From: Protopterus annectens | Taxonomy: Eukaryota > Chordata > Ceratodontiformes > Protopteridae | Reading direction: 5' to 3' | Length of the DNA stretch: 64,000 nt | Assembly (NCBI RefSeq): GCF_019279795.1 | Contig: NC_056745.1 | Location: 1,490,621,503 to 1,490,685,502 of the forward strand | Shown: piece after piece, positions 57,055 to 64,000 of the stretch | Layout: each line of letters opens with the position of its first letter | Numbering within the stretch: the first letter of the stretch is position 1 | Translations under genes and position numbers: made by a program | The notes under the pieces: generated by a model | Seen by the model: only the letters and a program-made list of their open reading frames with translations | What the model was told of the DNA's origin: nothing | The model's database searches: none

Positions 57055-58335
57055 CTCCATACATGTTTTGTACCAAGTGGATGGAAAACAGCTACAGTCA
57101 TTCCCCTGCATAAGGGAGAACCTTCCATAGACCCAGGCAATTACAGACCCATAAGTCTGACCAACCTTATATGCAAAGCCATGGAAAGACTTATCATAGA
57201 GCTAATCAATATGGGCATAGGGAACCTCAAAACAATGGACCCATCTCAGTTTGGATTCATCAAAGGCAGGTCATGCTTACTCAACCTGGTGGATTTTTTG
57301 AAAGTGTCATCATAATAATGGATGAAGGCAAAATGGTACACACCACATACTTCTACTGGGCCAAAGCTTTTAACACAATTCCCCACACAGGCATAGTAGA
57401 AAAGCTAAATAAACCAGGAATAAACCCATGTATCATTGCTGGATTGCTGACTGGTTCACATATAGGACACAGATAACCAGAATAGGAGAGGTTGCCTACA
57501 CAAAGAGACCAGTCACCAGTGGAGTCCCCTAGGCTTCTGCGCTGGGACTGCTCCTGCTTGGCATCTACTTTTCTGAAGTAAAAGCAAATACGAAAGGGCT
57601 CTGGCTGACTAAGATTGCAGATGACTGCAAGCTAGGAGCAGTCAGTGAATCCACCAATGACTTAGACATCCTGCAAGAAGGTTTGTCACAAATAAATAAT
57701 TGGTGCTAAAATCATGGACTGAAACTAAATGCCAAAAAATGCATATCCTTTGGTAAGTCATCTAGCCCAGGGAACTACTACATTGACAATACACCACTAA
57801 GAGTTAACACAATTGTTCAGAACTTGGGCACTTATGAGGACAGTGACCTTTACCAACATGTGTCTATCATTGTAAGAAAGTCCATCTATATTGCACAGTT
57901 TATAAACAAAGGGACTGTGTCTAGATCTAGGGAAGTCATTGTCTCTCTTTACTCAGCCCTTATTAGGTCAGTCATTGAATATAGTGCCCCTTGGCATGTA
58001 TCTGTCCAGGCACATACAACACTACAGAGACACCTTAATAAAAGGATACAAGGTCTGTACAACATGTCCTACATAGACCAACTCAAAGCCCCCTGCACTA
58101 CTAATGAATAGAAGCAGCTCTTAAATGCCTTAGCCATGCAAGGGTCTCCACCAATTATCTATGGTATGATCACAGTTATTCACATTAGGAGTAATATATA
58201 ATTATTGACCATAGTATGGGTAGGGCCAATGTATAACCAAATGGGATAGGTTATTTCAAGCACAAAAAGAGAAACTGGCTAATCTTAAAGTGACCCACAA
58301 GGGCAGCTAGCCTAATATTTACCAATGAACTGATG
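57055..58335 (+). mobile_element. CR1 LINE (copy F), RT fragment to 3' end
   Basis: Begins within RT (CFVPSGWKTATVIPLHKGEP) and continues with NYRPISLTNLICKAMERLII, GFIKGRSCLLNLVDF and AKAFNTIPHTG. The catalytic box reads KIADDCKLGA (F to I, both Asp kept). The thumb (STTLQRHLNKRIQGL) is followed by a deletion of most of the C-terminal region after SYIDQLKAP (about 58090). The 3' end resembles the CR1 tail (CTAGCCTAATATTTACCAAT, about 58330). Several frameshifts and stops. Confidence 0.85.
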
Positions 58336-59190
58336 CACCCACTAATGTTTGGCAGCTTGATCTATTATAGAGTTGTTTCTTGTCATCTCCATTTGAACAT
58401 ATGTCACATTTTACAAGCTTTTTTGTTTTAATGAAAACCCTCAAACAAAAAACAAACGTATCCCTAGAACATCCCCATAATCTATTAACTTAAACACACA
58501 CACACACACACACACAGAACTATGTAAATCTACAAATAATAAAGTTTAACCCACCTAATGGGAATAATTGTCCCAAATCAACAGCTGCACACACAGGTAT
58601 AGCTTAACCTAACATTAACGTTATCCATGATAACATGCATATCATAGCATGTGTTCCTACTTACCGTAATTACTATCTGTTCTTGTCTTATCTGAAAACT
58701 GCTTATATGCTTTCAGAAAACATTAACCACCTTAAAGGTGTCCTGACTTTTATTGCTTCCCTCTATAATCAGCTTGTCTCCATGGAAACACACATACCAA
58801 TTTCACAGTTCTGTAAACCTTTCTACTTAGTGTGAACACGTATTTGCTAAAAGAAAACTTTTCATTACATTCCGTGTCATCTTATTTACTTGTCTACACA
58901 AGAACATGTTATTAGATTAAGCCAAAGGCCTTAATCCAGGCATTCAACTATGCAAAAGTAAGAAAGAACATATCAGCTCTACATATATTATAATCTCTAT
59001 ACTTTTACACACCAACCCCCACCTCAACAACTCAGAATTTCAGAATATTAATTTAAACATGCTTTTTTCAGACTTCTCTTCTTACATTGTAATTCTTACA
59101 TTTTTTAAAATTATAAAAGATGAAAAAGGTACCACATTATATTTAGATAAATATTGTCATTTCTGTTATAAGTATCCATGTGTATGTTTA
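58336..59190. other. No gene seen; short (CA)n at 58495-58517
   Basis: AT-rich sequence without recognised motifs apart from a 12-unit CA run. Confidence 0.4.
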
Positions 59191-59480
59191 AAATTTATGA
59201 TGTATGTGGGTGGCTGTGCCCCACGCAGCTCCTAACTATTTATTCTAACTCCAGGGTCACGCCACAGTGGGGAAAGGGCATAATGCTTTGAATTTCATGT
59301 GTCGATGTTATGATTTTCTATTAAATGAGTTTTCAGTGTTTTGAGCTTTAAGTGTTTTGGTGTTGGTGAAATGGGTGTCTATCATATGAGCTGTCGAGCA
59401 TATGAAGTAGACCCGAGCAGACAGGTGATGCGATGTGGTGACCCCTAACTGGGAAAAGCCGAAAGAAGAAGAAGAAAAAA
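59191..59480 (+). mobile_element. LINE 3' end with GTGACCCCTAAC/AAGCCGAAAG tail
   Basis: Ends with GTGGTGACCCCTAACTGGGA, AAAGCCGAAAG and a (GAA)n tail. The same terminal block occurs in reverse at 21831-21860 as the tail of the V-type SINE. This is probably the partner LINE family (L2/RTE-type in fishes; clade from memory and unsure). Only the 3' UTR is present. Confidence 0.6.
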
Positions 59481-59829
59481 TTTCTAAGCTTGTTTCCTGC
59501 CTTTCCTATAAGTTGTCTAGTCCAGATACATATTTGCTGTATCCAGGACTGTCTGTAAGCTTCTGAGCCCCCAAGCCTTTCTGTGTTGGAGGGAAACCTT
59601 CTAGCTTAATTTTGTTTCTTAGAACTAGCCAGTTTTCTAGTTTCAGCACTCAAATTTGTTTTTTTGAGCTCAGCACTTGTTCAGAACTCATTGTAAGCAC
59701 CAAATAAGCTACAAATTACTACAGCACTCAACTTTCCTCACTTGTCTAGAGGAAAACAGTTTTTAGTACTTAATAAATAAGCACCTACCCAGGCATGTCT
59801 AAGGGTTAGCTTTTCTCCTGTCTACCTGA

Positions 59830-60768
59830 TGAATCTGGGCATCTTGGGGCAATGCAGGAATTGCCTCGTACACAGACAACCCTCTCTTCCTACCACCCAA
59901 CACTACAACCTGTGAGAGATGCACTTATATAATCAAACTGGAAGCAAAGCTCTCTTCACCCAAGACTGGACTAGACAGTCAAGAGGAGAAGGTAAACACT
60001 TGCACCACACCACACTCATCACATAGTCCCACAAAATCTACACCACCAAAACACACACATAGAAACACAAACACACACCTACATTCGTGGAGGCTCTCAA
60101 AACAAATCTACCTAAGCAACAGGGACCTCCAAAGCAGAATCGCAAGCAACCTTCACCCCCCAACACAACCCAAATGACACATAGCTCACAAACTCAGTGT
60201 GCCACTCAACCACAGCCCATAAGGCATAACAACATACCTAACACTCTAGTCATAGGTCACTCTATAGTCAGGCACACTGATGTTCCACTCATGAGGCTAA
60301 ACAAGGAGAAAGTCACTGTCAGCTGCCTGTCAGGTGCCAGGATCCACCACATAATGCATGCACTCAGGTCACTCCACAGCAAGTACAAATATGACTCTGT
60401 CATTGTCCATGTTGGTGTGAATGACCTGAGACGTACCACCCTGGACTACATGAAAAGAGATATGGAGGAGCTTTCTGATGTTGTAGCCCAGGCAGGTATG
60501 ACCCTAGCCCTGAGAAGCATCCTACCATCACCCAGAATGATACCACAGTACAAGGACAAAATGATTGACTAATTGGCTAAGCTTCTGGTGTCATTCTAAG
60601 GGGATCCAGTATCTGTCTGCCTGGGATGACATAATCGAAAAACCACAATGCTTTGCCAGAGATGGTCTGCACCTGTCGCCCTTGGGATTCCGGATACTGG
60701 CTAAGGCTCTTGCCACCCCTATAGTGCCTTTTTTAGGCAAGATTCCAATGACAAATTCACCACCATAA
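59830..60768 (+). pseudogene. CR1-G ORF1: zinc finger and SGNH/GDSL esterase
   Basis: A Cys-rich finger (LGILGQCRNCL ... TCERCTYIIKLEAK) is split by a 2-base deletion near 59862. A low-complexity linker precedes the esterase at 60087-60572: NTLVIGHSIVRHTDVPLMRL (nucleophile block GDSI changed to GHSI, Ser kept), VSCLSGARI, DSVIVHVGVNDLRRTTLDYM (GxND block) and ILPSPRMIPQ. A deletion near 60570 shifts the frame, and the C-terminus 60565-60768 holds FARDGLHLSPLGFRILAKAL, the Asp-His catalytic block. The four expected SGNH blocks are all recognisable. Function in CR1 ORF1 is thought to be lipid/ester hydrolysis; the exact substrate is unknown. Confidence 0.85.
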
Positions 60769-60797
60769 CAGGTACAAGCAAGCAAAATCTGAGGATA

Positions 60798-63076
60798 ATG
60801 CTACTCAATGCTAGAAGTCTAAACCTCAAAATGCACTCACTCGAGGCACTCTTTAAAATGGAGAACATCGACATCTGTGCAGTGACAGAGACCTGGTTCA
60901 AGGCTCCAGAGAGCAACCCGCATTACCAGGCTATAATTCATACCACACCTTTCGGCCACCTAACTTGGACCAAAGCACGCTTCTTAAGACAGAAGTGGCA
61001 AACTTCACGACACCCATGCTGATGGACAATAGAGATACGACTGCTGAATCCAGTACAATTGCACTTTATAAGCACTTACACGAGTGCATGGATCGTGCAA
61101 TCCCTAACAGAACCAAGATGCTATCCTCCAAAAAAAGGAAGCCAATCTGGTGGTCCCCTGCTATAAACAAACTCTACAACAGAAGAAAGAAACTGTTGCA
61201 AAAAAGAGTAAAATCCCATGATTGGAGGAACTCCCAGGTCAGCCTCAGTAAGAAGCTGAGATCCCTCATAAAATCCTCCAAAGCTAGTTACGAAAATAAA
61301 ATCGCCACTGATTCTAAAGACAACCACAAAGCATTCTATAGCTATGTCAAGAATCTCAATAGCAACACTCAGATCTGCTCTGAGTTACAGCACAATAGCA
61401 CTAAATGTACAGAACCAACTGATACTGCCAACATCCAGGCAGATAGTTTCAGTGCTAACTTTACCCATCTCTCATCCCCTAAAGGGTCCATCTCTATACC
61501 AGAAGAATGCAAAATACCTGTAATCACGGCTGCACAGATAAAAAACACACTCTCCAAAGCCAAGAACACAGCATCCATGAGACCTGACAACATCCCAGGC
61601 TGCATTTTACATGAACTACAGAACGAACTGGCACCCCACCTAAGTACCATATTCAATCATAGCCTCACCTGAGGCTTTGTGCCCACTGAATGGTGCATAG
61701 CAACAGTTATCCCACTCCACAAAGGGGGAGCCACCACGGACTCCGGGAGCTACCGCCCCATTAGCCTGACAAGCTTGGTCTGCAAGGCTATGGAGCGTAT
61801 CATCATGGAACTTATAAACAATGACATTGGTAATCTCGAAATTCTGGACCCTACCTAGTTCAGGTTTGTAAAAGGCAGATCATATCTCCTAAACCTGATA
61901 GACTTCTTTGAAGTGGTCACCAAAGCTGTAGATGAGGGTAAGGTGGTACACACAGCCTATCTAGATCTCGCCAAGGCTTTCAATACCATCCCCCACTCTG
62001 GAATTATAGACAAACTCACTAAACTAGGTATAAATCCCTATGTCACAAGATGGGTTGCCAACTGGCTCACTGACCGAACCCACACTGTGAAAGTAGCAGA
62101 CTATAAATCCAACTTCAGACCAGTGACAAGTGGAGTAACACAGGGTTCAGTCCTAGGTCCTCTCCTGTTTGGTATCTACTTGTCTGAAGTACAGGCTAAC
62201 ACAGAAGGTCTTTGGCTAACAAAGTTTGCAGATGACTGCAAACTAGGAGCCATAATCAAATCTCCTAACGATGTGGACATCCTACAAAAGGGTCTCACTG
62301 AGACAGATGCCTGGTGTCAAAGCCATGGCCTCAAGCTCAATGCCAAAAAGTGCATTGTCATCCCTTTTGGTAAAAACTCTGTACCCATGAACTACCACAT
62401 AGGCAGTAGTCTACTTAACACTGAAAGTGTGATAAGAGACCTTGAGACACAGGTGGACAGTAGTCTCTCCTTTGATAATCACATCGCCACAGTAGTCAGG
62501 AAATCCTTCTACATGGCACACCTCATCACAAAAGGTTTCTCATCCAGGAAAAAAGAGGTCATTGCTCCCCTCTACTCATCACTCATTAGACCCATTATAG
62601 AGTACAATGCCCCTTTTGGTATGTACCTCACAAGACATCTACAACAACTGGAAAGGCCACAGAAATACCTCACAAAGAGGATTACAGGCCTCAAACAGAT
62701 GCCCTACGCAGACCATCTCAAAAAACTCCAGCTTTACTCTGTTGCATATCGCCTACTCAGAGGCGATCTCTGCCTAACATACAAAGCTATGTCAAACCCA
62801 GAGCTGTTGGACATGCTCCACGTAAAGAAATCCCAATCCCTCCGAGCTACATGCTCTAGGGACCTAAACCTTGTCACCACAATAAACAGAACATGCTGGA
62901 GGGATAGATTCCTATATCAGAGACTTCCCATACTCTGGAACAAACTACCTATCTATATCAAACAAAGCTCCTCATTAGCACTCTTCTAGAAAAATCTTGA
63001 TGACTGGATGGGAGATAGGCAATTCACCCCGGGGATCACGTCTGTGGCTCTGCTTGACAGGGGCACAGGAAAATAA
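60798..63076 (+). pseudogene. CR1-G ORF2: endonuclease deleted, RT well preserved
   Basis: The endonuclease N-terminus (MLLNARSLNLKMHSLEALFK, CAVTETWFKAPES) is joined at about 60985 to sequence after the last endonuclease block (LLKTEVANFTTPM); roughly 450 bp present in copy H are missing. The linker and RT follow at 60988-61672 (KPIWWSPAINKLYNRRKK, KAKNTASMRPDNIPG; TGA at 61670-61672) and NYRPISL-equivalent SYRPISLTSLVCKAMERII, with TAG at 61856-61858. An open 358-codon frame (61913-62989) holds TAYLDLAKAFNTIPHSG, QGSVLGPLLFGIYLSEV, KFADDCKLGA (intact), LNAKKCIVIPFG and LQQLERPQKYLTKRI. A TAG at 62987-62989 precedes the last 29 codons. Confidence 0.9.
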
Positions 63077-63175
63077 TTTTCTTGGGTGGCAAAAGCTAGG
63101 GTACCGTTTGGCTAGGCTTATATAGGCCCTAGGGCCAATAGCCTAGTACCTACCTATGAACCTATGAAACTATAA

Positions 63176-63738
63176 TAAGAAGAAGACAGTAACTTTTTTT
63201 CTTCCATCCCTTCAGTATCCTTCCAAATATTTATGACATGAAGTGGGACATATGCATTTTAGTCCCCCACAAGTCTTCTACCTCTTCATTTCCATCTCTC
63301 TCTACCCAAGACCCTGGTTCAAATCCAAGATACTCCCTATTCGTCTAGTCAGCTCCTATACTTTTTTTTTTTGTCTCTCAAGCAGTTTTTCTTTGGAACA
63401 TTGGAAAAGGTTTCACTGGCAGTCTCTCTCTGAGCTTTATTATCAGAAGAATGAGAAGCAGATTCCCTTCTGTTTGACGGCTCACTTTTTATTGAACAAA
63501 CCTTTGTATTTCCCCCTTAGCCTTTCTTTATCCAAATGTTTTATTGAATTTTTCAGATACGAGAGCAAATTCACAATGTTTTCTCATTCTAGAATAAAAT
63601 ATTAGATTAAGAAAAAATATTTACAATATGTACAAAGGTCTGAAGTAAAATTGCAGATTACAAGTAAATTAAACAAATTATGTTAGCACAAATGTCAGTT
63701 CAGAAAGAGTTGTGAACCATTTGCAGAGTCTCACTGAG
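63176..63738. other. No gene seen
   Basis: AT-rich sequence with pyrimidine runs; the 120-codon plus-strand open stretch 63243-63605 has no recognisable domain. Confidence 0.4.
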
Positions 63739-63945
63739 TTATAAAACTTTTATCCAGGGATTGTTAACTATAGCCTTTGGATAGATTCTGAGTTCCTTGG
63801 TTTTAGTTTCCTTAATTGCCCGTTCTTTCACTGAAGACATGAAGTCTTCAAATGTTGGGGAGTTGTTAGTTTTCCATTCCTCCTTAGCATTTTCTGCATC
63901 AAAAAAATGTCTTTGATTTTCTAGGAAAGACTTTTGTGAAGGCAT
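63739..63945 (-). other. Short open frame, possibly LINE-derived, unidentified
   Basis: 68 charged codons on the minus strand (PSQKSFLENQRHFFDAENAK ... KERAIKETKTKELRIYPKAI). Upstream, in another frame at the window edge, GVRFKHLYPDAF is encoded. The combination loosely resembles the C-terminal domain of L1-type ORF1 proteins (LYPAxL...F.sPEEA), but the similarity is too weak for a firm call. Confidence 0.25.
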
Positions 63946-64000
63946 CTGGATACAGATGCTTGAATCTCACACCTGCCCCTTGACAGTCACTGATTGCTGG

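Larger units (their letters stand above)
59487..63175 (+). mobile_element. CR1 LINE (copy G), nearly full length
   Basis: Plus-strand element with a partial 5' monomer (59487-59800), ORF1, ORF2 and a natural 3' end (GCCTAGTACCTACCTATGAA, 63140-63168). It is the best-preserved CR1 RT in the window, but most of the endonuclease has been deleted. It follows directly after the tail of another LINE. Confidence 0.92.

Overview
This window is vertebrate non-coding DNA built almost entirely from transposable elements. No complete host gene is visible. Codon structure is eukaryotic, there are no bacterial operons, and the repeat types are CR1, L1, L2 and RTE-like LINEs, Penelope-like elements (PLEs), a Ty3/gypsy LTR element, tRNA-derived SINEs and long (GT)n/(CA)n tracts. 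A V-type SINE and a LINE tail reading GTGGCGACCCCTAAC...AAGCCGAAAG, which I associate with fishes, together with CR1 dominance and low gene density, suggest a fish or fish-like vertebrate with a repeat-rich genome (lungfish or cartilaginous fish are candidates). The species cannot be fixed from this sequence.

Layout. 1-11.3 kb: a Ty3/gypsy pol and 3' LTR followed by older CR1-type fragments is present twice (409-4700 and 6376-10667, constant offset 5967 bp). The two copies bracket an inverted CR1 5' end (4701-6375). 11.3-16.6 kb: a 106-bp minisatellite, large (CA/TA)n and (GT)n tracts and a MITE-like inverted repeat. 16.8-21.5 kb: a plus-strand CR1 interrupted first by a PLE (17310-18179, with a target-site duplication) and second by a minus-strand CR1 3' fragment. 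21.8-25.4 kb: a V-SINE, a CR1 tail and a CR1 with a 377-codon RT frame. 25.4-31.3 kb: the least repetitive stretch, holding a probable HDAC10-like first coding exon, a MITE, an MRPL55 processed pseudogene inside an L2-like LINE, and two SINEs carrying a CR1 3' tail. 31.3-36.46 kb: an almost full-length minus-strand CR1. 36.46-39.6 kb: a 5'-truncated PLE with a well-formed hammerhead ribozyme motif, flanked by 920-bp direct repeats that look identical. 41.06-42.19 kb: a 54-bp satellite. 42.46-46.15 kb: a CR1 containing a 49-bp minisatellite made from its own ORF1 and an embedded fragment of 28S rRNA. 48.7-56.4 kb: a full-length, nearly intact L1-clade element (49407-56127) inserted in an RTE-like LINE. 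57.05-63.18 kb: two more CR1 copies, the second nearly full length.

How the parts work together. CR1 elements encode ORF1 (zinc-finger segment plus SGNH/GDSL esterase) and ORF2 (AP endonuclease plus RT); most copies are broken. The L1 is the best candidate for recent activity: one stop codon in the endonuclease, otherwise open ORFs, a YY1-type site at its 5' end, a poly(A) tail and a 9-bp target-site duplication. SINEs with tails like CR1 or like the second LINE family are presumably moved by those LINEs. The strongest second-look items are the PLE hammerhead inside a 920-bp duplication, the rRNA/CR1 chimera, and the unusual 1.4-kb CpG- and ETS-motif-bearing spacer in the L1.
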